Source: Mesorhizobium atlanticum (GTDB lineage Bacteria > Pseudomonadota > Alphaproteobacteria > Rhizobiales > Rhizobiaceae). From it: a DNA stretch of 64,000 nucleotides. Position numbers and translations under genes: made by a program. A model generated the notes under the pieces. The model saw only the letters and a program-made list of their open reading frames with translations, did no database searches and was not told the origin of the DNA. Within the stretch, counting starts at the first letter, position 1, and each line of letters begins with the position of its first letter. Shown one piece after another: positions 38,485 through 48,335 of this stretch. Where the stretch lies: contig NZ_QMBQ01000008.1 in assembly GCF_003289965.1 (NCBI RefSeq), forward strand, positions 124,001 to 188,000, read 5' to 3'.

Positions 38485-39732
38485 TCAGGATTCGCCGACC
38501 TCCATCAGCATATGCCGCGCGCGCCTCGATTGGACAATCCAGTTGTAGGCGGCACCCAGCGCCATCAGCATCGCTGTGCCCAGAAAGACCGACCGCATGC
38601 CGAAATGGCCGCCGGCGAAACCGCCCGACAGCGGCCCCGCGACCTGGCCGACATATTGTGCCGAGATCGCCAGCCCAAGCACGTTGCCGCCGACGCCATC
38701 CGGGATGTTATGGCGGATGACGCTGGTGATGCAGGGCAAGAGGCCGCCGAGCGCAAGACCCATCAGGAAGCGCAGCCCGATCAACTGCCAGCCATTGGTT
38801 ACGAAGGCTTGCGGAATGAGCAGCAAGGCCGAGACGGCAAGGGCGCCGACCACGACGTTCCAGTGGCCGACGCGGTCGGCAAGCTTGCCCAGCCATGACG
38901 AAGACAGGATGGTGCCGAGCGCGGCCGCAGACATGACGACGCCGGCGACCATTGTCACCTTGCTCTGGTCCCCGACGAGCTGCTGCACGTAGACGGTGAT
39001 GATCGGCTCGATGGACATGGTGGCGAAGGCGAGCAGCATGCCCGTGGCCAGCATGGCGACGATCGGCCGCTTGTCGGGGATCTGCGACCAGCCGCTTTTC
39101 GGTTTCGCCGCCGAGGCGGGCTTGGGCGCCGGCGGGTTCTCCTTGATCAGGAAAGTCGTCGCCAGGAACGCCAGGAAGATGACCGCACCCGAAAGCAGGA
39201 AAGTCGCGCGAATGCCGATCAGCGGCGGCAGCAGGCCGCCCAGCAGCGGTCCGACCAGCGAGCCGGCGGTGATGCCCGCCGCCAGCACGCCCAACGCCCA
39301 GCCCGAACGCTCCTTCGGCGTCTGCATCGCCACCAGGATCGTGGAACCCGACGAATAGCCGCCGGCAAAGCCGATCAGCAGCCGAAGCAGCACCAGTTGC
39401 CACACGCTCTGGACCATGCCGGTCAGCGACATGCAGATCGCCATGCCGAAAGACGCGCGCACCAGCATCAGCTTGCGGCCGTAGCGGTCGCCCAGTCGGC
39501 CCCACAAGGGCGCGACCAGCGCCGCCGCGAGGAAGGTGGCGCCATAGGCGATGCCCGACCACTGCACGATTGCCGCGTGGCCTTCGGCGCCGAGCTGCTC
39601 GACATAAAGCGGGAGGAACGGAAGAAGCAACGTCATGGCGATCAGCGTGCTGAACGAGCCGGCGAAGCAGACGGCAAGGTTGCGCCGCCAGTGGATGTTG
39701 TAGCCGCCCTTTTCGGAGGATTTCTCGCCCAT
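38485..39732 (-). CDS. MFS transporter, DHA1 multidrug type
   Basis: About 415 residues with twelve membrane helices; PLWGRLGDRYGRKLMLVRAS is the MFS loop 2-3 motif and AGGYSSGSTILVAM the TM4-5 region. It resembles drug efflux pumps of the TetA/MdtG kind. The ATG at 39732 is preferred over the ATG at 39771 because the latter lies inside a 32-bp operator palindrome and the former has an AGG before it. Divergent from the GntR gene, its likely regulator. Confidence 0.86.
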   Translation of the reverse strand: MGEKSSEKGGYNIHWRRNLAVCFAGSFSTLIAMTLLLPFLPLYVEQLGAEGHAAIVQWSGIAYGATFLAAALVAPLWGRLGDRYGRKLMLVRASFGMAICMSLTGMVQSVWQLVLLRLLIGFAGGYSSGSTILVAMQTPKERSGWALGVLAAGITAGSLVGPLLGGLLPPLIGIRATFLLSGAVIFLAFLATTFLIKENPPAPKPASAAKPKSGWSQIPDKRPIVAMLATGMLLAFATMSIEPIITVYVQQLVGDQSKVTMVAGVVMSAAALGTILSSSWLGKLADRVGHWNVVVGALAVSALLLIPQAFVTNGWQLIGLRFLMGLALGGLLPCITSVIRHNIPDGVGGNVLGLAISAQYVGQVAGPLSGGFAGGHFGMRSVFLGTAMLMALGAAYNWIVQSRRARHMLMEVGES

Positions 39733-39762
39733 GTCTTGCCTATCGGTGGTCTGGGTTGTCGT

Positions 39763-39794
39763 GGATACCATTTTGGTATACCAAACTGGTATCC
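39763..39794. promoter_or_regulatory. 32-bp palindromic operator between MFS and GntR genes
   Basis: GGATACCA, then TTTGGTATACCAAA, then TGGTATCC: a palindrome with one mismatched pair. The central TTGGTATACCAA is perfect, and TGGTATACCA-like cores are typical of GntR/FCD regulators. Probably the binding site of the adjacent GntR protein controlling both genes. Confidence 0.8.
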
Positions 39795-39850
39795 GTCATG
39801 AGCCTCAAGCTTGCCGCTGTCAATGCGGCTTTGAAAAAGCGGGACGACAA

Positions 39851-40516
39851 ATGTCGCAGATGCAAAATGTCGAAAGGCAGCTTCGCGAAATGATCCTCGG
39901 CCTGGAGATCGGCCCGGGCGAAAGGCTGACCGAGCGCTGGATCGAGAGCCGTTTCGGCGCCTCGCGAACGCCGGTGCGGGCAGCGCTGCTGCGCCTCGAA
40001 ACCGAAGGGTTGATCGGTCGCGACGGCCGCGGCTGGGCGGTGGCGCCGATCAACCTCGCCGAACTCGGCCAGATCGCTGTCTACCGCGAGGCGGTCGAAG
40101 TCGCGGCGGTCCGCCTGACGGCGGCGCTTGAAGACCGCAGCGGTATCGATGTGATCGCGGCGATGCTTGATTCCTGCGATGCGGAGACGCCGCGCGAGGA
40201 GTGGCATCGCGTCGGGATGGATTTCCACATCGAGCTGGCAAGGCTTTCCGGCAATGAGTTCCTGTTGAGGGCCGTGCGCGATGCGATGACGAGGCTGTCG
40301 CGGGCACGCTGGCTGGAAGTGCGCGATGAAGCAGCGCTCGGCCGCGCCTGGGCCGAACATCACGCCATCCTTGACGCCGTGAAGGGCGGCGATGCCGAAA
40401 AAGCGGCGCGGCTGCTTTCCAATCACATCGCCGGCAGTCGCGATCGGCTGGTCACTTCGCTGCATGACGACCGGCGCGGCTTGCGCGCCAGAGGCTTCGC
40501 TGTCGTCGCGGCGTAA
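39851..40516 (+). CDS. GntR-family regulator, FCD type
   Basis: A 221-residue regulator: winged helix (about 3-65; FGASRTPVRAALLRLETEGL is the recognition region) and all-helical FCD sensor domain (about 75-205) with the Asp/His metal-binding pattern in DFHIELARLSGN and AEHHAILDAV. The ATG at 39851 is the natural start; the frame is open upstream over the operator. Likely represses the divergent efflux gene until a carboxylate-type ligand binds. Confidence 0.88.
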   Translation: MSQMQNVERQLREMILGLEIGPGERLTERWIESRFGASRTPVRAALLRLETEGLIGRDGRGWAVAPINLAELGQIAVYREAVEVAAVRLTAALEDRSGIDVIAAMLDSCDAETPREEWHRVGMDFHIELARLSGNEFLLRAVRDAMTRLSRARWLEVRDEAALGRAWAEHHAILDAVKGGDAEKAARLLSNHIAGSRDRLVTSLHDDRRGLRARGFAVVAA

Positions 40517-40631
40517 GTTGTCGTGTGGTCAATCGCATTAGCAGGCTTGCAACATGGCCGGGAGAATGCTGTAGGAGGTCAGGGGGATGAAGGCCGACCA
40601 CCACTGACCACTTCGCTGAATTCTCGGACGC

Positions 40632-41603
40632 ATGGCCACACTCTCTCGAACCGCCTCGAAGCTGTTCTACTATGCGCGCAATTTCGCGCGTGACCGCGCA
40701 CCGCAATCGCTGTTTCGCGATCGCCTGGCCGGCCGGCTCGAGCAGGCCAGGCTTTCAGGCAAGGCGGTTCGCGAGCGGCTGAACTACTACAACAAGCTGG
40801 AACAGCCGTTCGCGCCCAGTCCGGACGCCGTGGCCGTCGGCAAGCTGCCGACCGCTTCCAGCATGTATTACTACGACCTCAAGGAGTTCGCCCGCTACTT
40901 CGATTCCGGCCTGCTGATCGATTTCGAATTCGGCGATGTCGTCGGCGTCCCGGAGATTCCGAGGATCGTCAAGGACCGGCCCATCGGCGACGACAACGCC
41001 AATGGCGTGCTGATGAAGCTGAACAAGTTCCGTCACTTCTACATGCCGCCCGACAACCTGCCTTTCGCCGCCAAGCGCCCGATGGTGGTCTGGCGCGGTC
41101 ATCTCAACAATCCGATCCGCACCCGCTTCGTGGAAAAGGCCGCCAACCTGCCGATCTGCGATGCCGGCTCCCACAGGGCCGATGCGCCGGACGGATACCG
41201 CAAGCCGTTCCTGAACATCGAGCAGCAGCGGCGCTACCGCTACATAGTCTCGCTCGAAGGCAATGACGTGGCGACGAACCTGAAATGGATCATGAGCTCC
41301 AATTCGCTCTGCCTGATGCCGAAACCGACCTACGAAACCTGGTTTGCGGAAGCCAAGGTCGAGCCCAACGTCCATTACGTGCCGATCGAGCAGGACTTCT
41401 CCGACCTTGTCGACAAGGTGGCTTATTTCGAGAAACACCCGGCCGAAGCGGAACGGATAACCGCCGCGGCCAATGCCTATTGCCGCAAATTCGACAACGA
41501 GCAGGACGAGCAGGCGATCTCGCTGCTCGTCCTTTACAAGTATTTCGTGCTGAGCGGGCAGATAAAGCCCGACGCGGAAGTCTGGCGCTTTATCGCCGGC
41601 TAG
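40632..41603 (+). CDS. Glycosyltransferase family 90, LpsA-like
   Basis: A 323-residue soluble GT90/CAP10-type enzyme. Core blocks RYRYIVSLEGNDVATNLKWI, SSNSLCLMPKPTYETWF and VHYVPIEQDFSDL form the family C-terminal nucleotide-sugar site. Rhizobial relatives (LpsA) act in lipopolysaccharide core synthesis. No other LPS genes are adjacent. The ATG at 40632 has no strong ribosome site. Confidence 0.85.
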   Translation: MATLSRTASKLFYYARNFARDRAPQSLFRDRLAGRLEQARLSGKAVRERLNYYNKLEQPFAPSPDAVAVGKLPTASSMYYYDLKEFARYFDSGLLIDFEFGDVVGVPEIPRIVKDRPIGDDNANGVLMKLNKFRHFYMPPDNLPFAAKRPMVVWRGHLNNPIRTRFVEKAANLPICDAGSHRADAPDGYRKPFLNIEQQRRYRYIVSLEGNDVATNLKWIMSSNSLCLMPKPTYETWFAEAKVEPNVHYVPIEQDFSDLVDKVAYFEKHPAEAERITAAANAYCRKFDNEQDEQAISLLVLYKYFVLSGQIKPDAEVWRFIAG

Positions 41604-41616
41604 GTCCCGCCGCGCT

Positions 41617-42660
41617 CTAGGCGTGGGAGCGGTCGAGCACCTTGTCGGCCGGCCCGAAACGGTCCCTGGCGGTGAACTGCTGGTGCCAGTAGGGATAAAG
41701 CACCGGCGGCCGGCTGACGGCGTCGAGGCGCTGCCGCTCGTCTTCGGTGAGCGAAAGGCTTGCCGCGGCCAGATTGTCCTTGAGCTGCGCCTCGTTGCGG
41801 GCGCCGATCACCAGTGAGCTTACGGCCGGACGGGCGAGCAGCCAGGCCAGCGCCACCTGCGCCCCTGAGATGCCGCGCGCCTTGCCGATCTCGTTGAGCA
41901 CGTCGACGATGCGCCATAGACGGTCCTCGTCGCGGATCGGCGGCTCGGTCCAGCCGCCGATCTGGCGCGCGGTCGGGCTGTCGCGATGATATTTGCCGGA
42001 GAGCAGGCCGCCAGCCAGCGGACTCCAGACCAGCACGCCGAGTCCCTGGTCGACCGAGATCGGCAGCAATTCGTATTCGGCCTCACGGGCTTCCAGCGTG
42101 TAGTGGATCTGCTGGGTGACGAAACGGGCCTGATGTCGGCTGTCGCTGACGGCAAGAGCCTTCATCACCTGCCAGCCGGACCAATTGGAGCAGCCGATAT
42201 AGCGGATCTTGCCCTGGTTGACCAAAGTGTCGAGTGCCGCGATCGTCTCCTCAACCGGGGTGAGCCCGTCCCACTGATGGACGAAATAAATGTCGATGAC
42301 ATCGGTCTTGAGCCGCTTCAGGCTCTTTTCGCACTCACGAATGAGATGGTGCCGCGACAGGCCCTCGTCATTCGGGCCTGTGCCGATCCGCATGCGCGCC
42401 TTGGACGCGATCAGCACATCGTTCTTGCGCTTGCCGCCGAGCGCCTCGCCGATGATCTCCTCTGACAGGCCGCTCGAATAGACATTGGCGGTGTCGATGA
42501 GGTTGATGCCGGCATCGATGCAGGTATCGATGATGCGCCTGGCTTCCGAAAGATCGGAGTTGCCGACGGCGGCGAACGGGCCTGTGCCCCCGAAGGTCAT
42601 CGTGCCGAGGGTCAATGTCGAAACCTTCAGGCCGGAACGGCCAAGGGTGCGGTATTCCAT
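41617..42660 (-). CDS. Aldo/keto reductase
   Basis: A 347-residue TIM-barrel NADPH-dependent oxidoreductase. The catalytic tetrad is Asp56, Tyr61, Lys87 and His128 (LIDTANVYSSG, LIASKAR, YFVHQWD). It resembles the YhdN/perakine-reductase-like AKR11-13 groups. The substrate is unknown. The ATG at 42660 has GAGGA ten bases upstream; an earlier in-frame start lacks conservation. Confidence 0.9.
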   Translation of the reverse strand: MEYRTLGRSGLKVSTLTLGTMTFGGTGPFAAVGNSDLSEARRIIDTCIDAGINLIDTANVYSSGLSEEIIGEALGGKRKNDVLIASKARMRIGTGPNDEGLSRHHLIRECEKSLKRLKTDVIDIYFVHQWDGLTPVEETIAALDTLVNQGKIRYIGCSNWSGWQVMKALAVSDSRHQARFVTQQIHYTLEAREAEYELLPISVDQGLGVLVWSPLAGGLLSGKYHRDSPTARQIGGWTEPPIRDEDRLWRIVDVLNEIGKARGISGAQVALAWLLARPAVSSLVIGARNEAQLKDNLAAASLSLTEDERQRLDAVSRPPVLYPYWHQQFTARDRFGPADKVLDRSHA

Positions 42661-42926
42661 GTCGGGTCCTCGCGATTTGTTTTGGGGAGGCGCCGTGGCG
42701 GGCGCGGGAAAGAGGCGAGGGGATTTGTAGGACAATTCCAGTCGCTTGTCGCCCCGCTATCGATACGGCCCGATCACATATCTTCTATCGATCCCGGGCT
42801 GGGGTCGCCTTGCAATAAAACCGTCATTGCGCCTCTGTATCTCAGTCGGCTTACGGAGTGGCGTGCCCGGCCGGTGCCGCGGCGCATTCCGAAGCGATGA
42901 TGGCTGACAGGCGACGGAGCTGGGCG

Positions 42927-43847
42927 ATGAATGAAGTGAAACCGAATTCCGGGGCGAAGGACTGGCTGGAAGCCGAGCTTGAGGACACGCTCGACGAGGA
43001 CTACGAACTCGAGATTTCCGAACCGGCGCTGTCGCTTGAGATCGCCAAGATCTACAAGAAGTCGCATCCGCCTTCCATCGAACGGATGACCTACTTTCGC
43101 GAGCTGCTGAGGCTCCAGTCCGAGCTGATCAAGCTGCAGTCCTGGGTCGCCTACCACAAGAAGAAGCTGGTGGTGATCTTCGAGGGGCGCGACTCCGCCG
43201 GAAAGGGCGGCGTCATCAAGCGCATCACGCAGCGGCTCAACCCCCGCATCGCCCGCGTGGTGGCGTTGCCGGCGCCGACCGAACGTGAAAAGTCGCAATG
43301 GTATTTCCAGCGCTACGTGCCGCATCTCCCCGCGGGCGGCGAGATCGTGCTCTTCGACCGCTCGTGGTACAACCGCTCCGGCGTCGAGCGGGTGATGGGG
43401 TTTGCCAATGCGGATCAGGTCGAGGAGTTTTTCCGCGACGTGCCGGAATTCGAGCGCATGCTGGTCCGCTCCGGCATCACGCTGGTGAAATACTGGTTCT
43501 CGATCACCGACGAGGAACAGCAGATGCGCTTCCTGATGCGCATCCACGACCCGATGAAGCAGTGGAAGCTGTCGCCGATGGACCTGCAGTCGCGCGTGCG
43601 CTGGGAGCAGTACACCAAGGCCAAGGAAGAGACCTTCGCCCGCACCAACATCAAGGAGGCGCCCTGGTTCATCGTCGAGGGCAACGACAAGAAGCGTGCG
43701 CGGCTGAACTGCATCGACCACCTGCTGCAGCAGATGCCGTATGAAGAGGTGCCGCATGAGGAGATCACGCTGCCGGAGCGCGTCTTCAACCCCTCCTACG
43801 AACGCCAGGTGCTGCCGCGCGAGCTTTACGTGCCGGAGAAGTATTGA
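42927..43847 (+). CDS. ppk2: Polyphosphate kinase 2
   Basis: A 306-residue single-domain PPK2. Walker A GRDSAGKG (87-94), Walker B/lid region VLFDRSWYNRSGVERVMGF and the family block WFSITDEEQQMRF are present. It transfers phosphate between polyphosphate and nucleotides; class I members mainly make NTP from NDP. It may link to the Ppx/GppA protein at 14.4 kb. The ATG at 42927 has GGAG nine bases upstream. Confidence 0.93.
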   Translation: MNEVKPNSGAKDWLEAELEDTLDEDYELEISEPALSLEIAKIYKKSHPPSIERMTYFRELLRLQSELIKLQSWVAYHKKKLVVIFEGRDSAGKGGVIKRITQRLNPRIARVVALPAPTEREKSQWYFQRYVPHLPAGGEIVLFDRSWYNRSGVERVMGFANADQVEEFFRDVPEFERMLVRSGITLVKYWFSITDEEQQMRFLMRIHDPMKQWKLSPMDLQSRVRWEQYTKAKEETFARTNIKEAPWFIVEGNDKKRARLNCIDHLLQQMPYEEVPHEEITLPERVFNPSYERQVLPRELYVPEKY

Positions 43848-43857
43848 GACGCTTTCC

Positions 43858-44045
43858 CTTCTCCCCGTTCCACGGGGAGAAGGTGCCCGAAAGGCGGATG
43901 AGGGGCAGCGCCGGCGTCGGTGATCGAGCTTCAATTCGCAGCGTAAGCCCGAAGATCATGGATAGGCTATCGCCAATCTCGGGTCGGAAGCGCTGCCCCT
44001 CATTGCCCTGCCGGGCATTTCTCCCCGTATAGTGACGGGGAGAAA
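43858..44045. repeat. REP-like palindromic repeat block
   Basis: CCTTCTCCCCGT-tcc-ACGGGGAGAAGG (43858-43884) and TTTCTCCCCGT-atagtg-ACGGGGAGAAA (about 44019-44045) flank a longer outer inverted repeat, ATGAGGGGCAGCGC near 43900 and GCGCTGCCCCTCAT near 43990. It lies between convergent ppk2 and the RibD-C-like gene. Confidence 0.7.
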
Positions 44046-44054
44046 GAGCTGTAA

Positions 44055-44699
44055 TCACACCCGCCCGATCATCACATGCGTCGCATCAGCGGTCGCCACC
44101 TGGCCGGTGCAGCGGTATCCCAGCTTCAGCATGTCGAGACCGGCGAACAGATGCTCGCCCGAGCCGAGCAGGAGCGGCGAGACAGCCAGATGCATCTCGT
44201 CGATCAAGCTCTCCTGAAGATACTGCCGGATGGTCGAGACGCCGCCGCCGACACGCACATCCCTGCCGCCCGCGGCCGCCTTCGCCTGTTCGAGCGCCGA
44301 GTGGATACCGTCGGTGACGAAATAGAACGTCGTCCCGCCTTCCATCTCGATCGGCGCGCGCTTGTGATGCGTCAAGATAAAGGTCGGCACGTGGTAGGGC
44401 GGGTTGGGGCCCCACCAGCCTTTCCAGTTATCATCCGGCCATGGGCCGCGGCTCGGCGCGAACATGTTGCGGCCGAGGATCCAGGCGCCGACATTCTCGA
44501 AGCTGCGCACGGCAAAGTCGTCATCGGTATCCGTTGTCCCGCCTTCCTTGCCGATCATCTGGTAAAACGAGCGGGTCTTGGTCATCCATTTGTGCAGGTT
44601 TTCGCCGCCCACGCCGAGCGGGTTGGCGAGGCTCTGATCGGGACCGGCGCCGTAACCGTCCAGCGACAAGGTGAAAGCGTTGACGCGCAGCTTGGACAT
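44055..44699 (-). CDS. RibD C-terminal-like (DHFR-fold) reductase
   Basis: A 214-residue protein of the dihydrofolate-reductase-like RibD_C family: MSKLRVNAFTLSLDGYGAGP start, AWILGRNMF, and the nucleotide-binding VGGGVSTIRQYLQ, ending IDEMHLAVSPLLLGSGEHLF. A NADPH-dependent reductase is likely; the substrate is unknown. Its promoter region contains two inverted repeats suggesting a dedicated regulator, which is not in the window. Confidence 0.85.
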   Translation of the reverse strand: MSKLRVNAFTLSLDGYGAGPDQSLANPLGVGGENLHKWMTKTRSFYQMIGKEGGTTDTDDDFAVRSFENVGAWILGRNMFAPSRGPWPDDNWKGWWGPNPPYHVPTFILTHHKRAPIEMEGGTTFYFVTDGIHSALEQAKAAAGGRDVRVGGGVSTIRQYLQESLIDEMHLAVSPLLLGSGEHLFAGLDMLKLGYRCTGQVATADATHVMIGRV

Positions 44700-44733
44700 C
44701 GTTGGCCTCTTGACCCAGTTGTGATTTGCAAGT

Positions 44734-44768
44734 GGTCAACTGATAGCTTGACCGATTGCGAATTGCAA
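44734..44768. promoter_or_regulatory. Inverted repeats upstream of the RibD-C-like gene
   Basis: GGTCAA (44734-44739) and TTGACC (44748-44753) flank 8 bp, followed by the imperfect palindrome TTGCGAATTGCAA (44756-44768), with TTTGCAAG at 44725 as a partial repeat. The layout fits an operator over the promoter. Confidence 0.5.
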
Positions 44769-44865
44769 GCGGATGGGCAGCGGCATCGCGCTCGACGGCA
44801 TGATCCCCGGTTTACGGATTTGACTCGAGGAAGCGGGCGGCCACGGCGCCGGTTCGCTCGTCCGG

Positions 44866-46074
44866 CTATTCCATCGCCAGGATGAGGTTGCGCACCACGG
44901 GATAGATTTCGCGTTCCCAGCGCTTGCCGTTGAAGACGCCGTAATGGCCGACATTGGCCTGCAGGTGATGCCGCTTCAGATGTGGGCGCAGCGAGCGGCA
45001 CAGATCATGCGCCGCCGAGGTCTGGCCCAGCGCGCATATGTCGTCGCGTCCGCCCTCGACGGTGAGCAGCGCCGTGTTGCGGATCGCGCCGGGATCGACC
45101 TTGCTGCCGCGGAAGGTGAACGCGCCTGTAGCAAGCTCCGCCTTCTGGAACACCCGGTCGATGGTCTCGAGATAGAATTCCTCGGTGAGGTCGAGCACCG
45201 CGAAATACTCGTCGTAGAAAGTCTTGATCTTGTCGGCTTCGGCGGTCTCGCCGGCCGCCAGATGCTCATGGAGCTTGCGATGCGCCGTGACATGGCGGTC
45301 GCTGTTCATAGCCATAAAGGCGGCAAGCTGCAGGAAGCCCGGATACACCCGCCGCCCGCCGCCCGGGTGGCGGAGGGGCACATGAGAGATGACGTAGCTC
45401 TGGAACCAGGCCAGCGACTTGCTGACGGCGAATTCGTTGACCTCGGTCGGGCTTTCGCGCGGGTCGATCGGCCCCGCCATCAGCGTCATCGAGCGCGGCG
45501 TCGCTGGATGCCTGTCCTCGGACATGATGGCGACGGCGGCGAGCGCCTGGACGCAAGGCTGGCAGACCGCCAGTATATGCGCCCCCGGGCCGATCGCCTC
45601 CAGAAAACGGATGAGGTAGTCGACATAGTCGTCCACGCCGAAGCTGCCGGCCGAAAGCGGCACGTCGCGGGCATTGGCCCAGTCGGTGACATAGACCTCG
45701 TGGTCGGCGAGCAGCGTCTCCACCGTGCCGCGCAGCAGCGTCGAGAAATGTCCCGACAGGGGCGCGACCACCATGACCTTCGGCTGGCGGGCGTCGATGT
45801 CCTTGGCAAAACGCAGCAGCTTGCCGAAGGGCAGGGCGAGCACCGTTTCTACGGCGACCGGCACCTCGCGGTTACCGATCCTGACAGTCCCGATGCCGAA
45901 ATCCGGGCGCGTATGGGTCAGTCTGAAACGGGCGATCATCTCCAGCCCGGCCGCGATGCGCCTTTTGGCGGCGTCGCCGAGCGCCATCCCGCCCGTCCCC
46001 GAGCCCATCAGTTCAGCAAGCATGCGCGCCGGAGCTATGAGGTCGTCCTGGAGCTGGTAGGCCTGGTAAAGCAT
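44866..46074 (-). CDS. phaZ: Intracellular polyhydroxyalkanoate depolymerase
   Basis: A 402-residue intracellular PHB depolymerase that degrades stored granules to 3-hydroxybutyrate. The lipase-like box has the nucleophilic Cys expected of PhaZ1-type enzymes (LAVCQPCVQALA). The family start MLYQAYQLQDDLIAPARMLA and the end EREIYPVVRNLIL are clear. The ATG at 46074 is preferred; the very long open frame upstream overlaps the divergent GST gene and is not conserved. Confidence 0.92.
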   Translation of the reverse strand: MLYQAYQLQDDLIAPARMLAELMGSGTGGMALGDAAKRRIAAGLEMIARFRLTHTRPDFGIGTVRIGNREVPVAVETVLALPFGKLLRFAKDIDARQPKVMVVAPLSGHFSTLLRGTVETLLADHEVYVTDWANARDVPLSAGSFGVDDYVDYLIRFLEAIGPGAHILAVCQPCVQALAAVAIMSEDRHPATPRSMTLMAGPIDPRESPTEVNEFAVSKSLAWFQSYVISHVPLRHPGGGRRVYPGFLQLAAFMAMNSDRHVTAHRKLHEHLAAGETAEADKIKTFYDEYFAVLDLTEEFYLETIDRVFQKAELATGAFTFRGSKVDPGAIRNTALLTVEGGRDDICALGQTSAAHDLCRSLRPHLKRHHLQANVGHYGVFNGKRWEREIYPVVRNLILAME

Positions 46075-46101
46075 TGCGCCTCGTTCCGCTGACAGCCCAT
46101 C

Positions 46102-46141
46102 GTGCAGTGCAAAAAAGCTAGTGCAATTTATTTTGCATTGC
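46102..46141. promoter_or_regulatory. TGC-rich motif cluster, phaZ/GST intergenic region
   Basis: TGCAGTGCA, then GTGCAATTTATTTTGCATTGC: four TGCA/TGCAA half-sites within 40 bp, including the inverted repeat TGCAAtttattTTGCA. PhaR-type regulators of PHB metabolism are known to bind TGC-rich DNA, so this may be a PhaR site (inference). Confidence 0.5.
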
Positions 46142-46182
46142 GAGAGGATTGTTGCCGGCGAAAGGCTTGGAGGTTCCACGAC

Positions 46183-46887
46183 ATGGCCAAGGCGGGGAAG
46201 GCGAAGGTGGTTGCGGCGAAGCCGGAAAGCGCGACGAAGGCGACATTGACGATCTCGTCGAAGAACTACTCGTCCTGGTCTCTGCGCGGCTGGCTGCTGT
46301 GCCGCATGGCCGGTTTGGAGTTCGAGGAGAAGCGCGTCGACATCGATGATCCGGAGCAGCGGCAGGAATTGCTGCTCCTGTCGCCATCGGTGTTGGTGCC
46401 GCGGCTGACGCATGACGGCGTCACCGTATGGGATACGCTGGCCATCGCCGAATACCTTGCTGAGACGATGCCGCGCGCCGGCCTGCTGCCGGCCGAGCGG
46501 GTGGCGCGTGCCCATTGCCGCGCGGTGTCGGGCGAAATGCATTCGGGCTTCCACAATCTGCGCTCGGCACTGCCGATGAACCTCAAGGCGAGGCACAAGA
46601 GCTTCAAGATCTTCTCCGGCGCGCGGCCCGATGTGGAGCGGATCAAGGCGATCTGGTCGGAATGCCTGGCGACCTATGGTGGACCGTGGCTGTTCGGGGC
46701 ATGGCCCACCATGGCCGACGCCATGTATGCTCCGGTCAGCACCCGCTTCCGCACCTACGCGGTTGACCTCGAAGCGCCGCTCGCCGCCTTCTGCGAGACG
46801 GTTTTCGCCTGGCCGCTGATGCGGGAATGGACGCAAGGAGCGCTCGCCGAACCAGAAGAGATCGTCGAGCTCGACGTGGAGTTCTGA
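46183..46887 (+). CDS. Glutathione S-transferase family protein
   Basis: A 234-residue GST: a thioredoxin-like N-terminal domain (about 22-100, with SSKNYSSWSLRGWLLC giving the probable catalytic Ser, and the cis-Pro in LVPRLTHDG) and a helical C-terminal domain. Conjugation or peroxidase substrate unknown. GGAGG lies nine bases upstream of the ATG at 46183. Divergent from phaZ; the pairing may be functional (lipid peroxide or acyl stress) but that is unproven. Confidence 0.86.
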   Translation: MAKAGKAKVVAAKPESATKATLTISSKNYSSWSLRGWLLCRMAGLEFEEKRVDIDDPEQRQELLLLSPSVLVPRLTHDGVTVWDTLAIAEYLAETMPRAGLLPAERVARAHCRAVSGEMHSGFHNLRSALPMNLKARHKSFKIFSGARPDVERIKAIWSECLATYGGPWLFGAWPTMADAMYAPVSTRFRTYAVDLEAPLAAFCETVFAWPLMREWTQGALAEPEEIVELDVEF

Positions 46888-46925
46888 CGGCTGGTCGGCG
46901 GCGCCGCTTGCCGGTTCGGCAGCCT

Positions 46926-47049
46926 GGAGCGTTTCACCGTTTCACGGAAATGGCGAACCGCTCTATCTCTCGGTTTTGATGTAATTCCGGACGGACGGCT
47001 GTGGCGAAGTCGCCGAGCCTAACCGCTCACACTTTTCCTGGAATTTGCG

Positions 47050-47052
<3 letters not shown>
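46926..47052 (-). repeat. Stop-codon-fused palindromic repeat, copy 2 (long form)
   Basis: On the minus strand this begins with the TAA of hemB and continues CGCAAATTCCAGGAAAAGTG. It then has about 60 bp of extra sequence ending in a GTTTCACCGTTTCACGGAAA-like block (as read on the plus strand), shared with copy 3 at 53.4 kb. Confidence 0.8.
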
Positions 47053-48081
<1,029 letters not shown>

Positions 48082-48155
48082 CGCCGAAACTCTCTTTTGC
48101 GCCCGGCTTTTACCACGCGTCTCAGCCGCTGACCAATGCGACACGATTGTGCCAG

Positions 48156-48330
48156 CCCAGTTTCCTCGCCCCCGCAACGCGGGGGAGAGGTGTCCGCGAA
48201 GCGGACGGAGAGGGGGCCTTCGTAGGGCAGAGAGTCTTCCAATATGAGAGCCTTTACCGATGCAACCGGCGTTCCCCTCTCCGTCTCGGCTTGGCCGAGC
48301 CACCTCTCCCCACTTCGTGGGGCGAGGAAA
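48156..48330. repeat. REP-like palindromic repeat block
   Basis: CCTCGCCCCCGCAACGCGGGGGAGAGG at the left and CCTCTCCCCACTTCGTGGGGCGAGG at the right are hairpins and inverted copies of each other. Between them GTCCGCgaaGCGGAC and CTCGGCTTGGCCGAG form smaller stems. It lies between hemB and the DUF2066 gene. Confidence 0.7.
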
Positions 48331-48335
48331 TGCCG

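Noticed and set aside
46075..46836. Long N-terminal extension of the phaZ reading frame on the minus strand.
   Set aside because: It lies antisense to the GST gene, which has a ribosome site and clear family motifs; PhaZ homology begins at the ATG at 46074.
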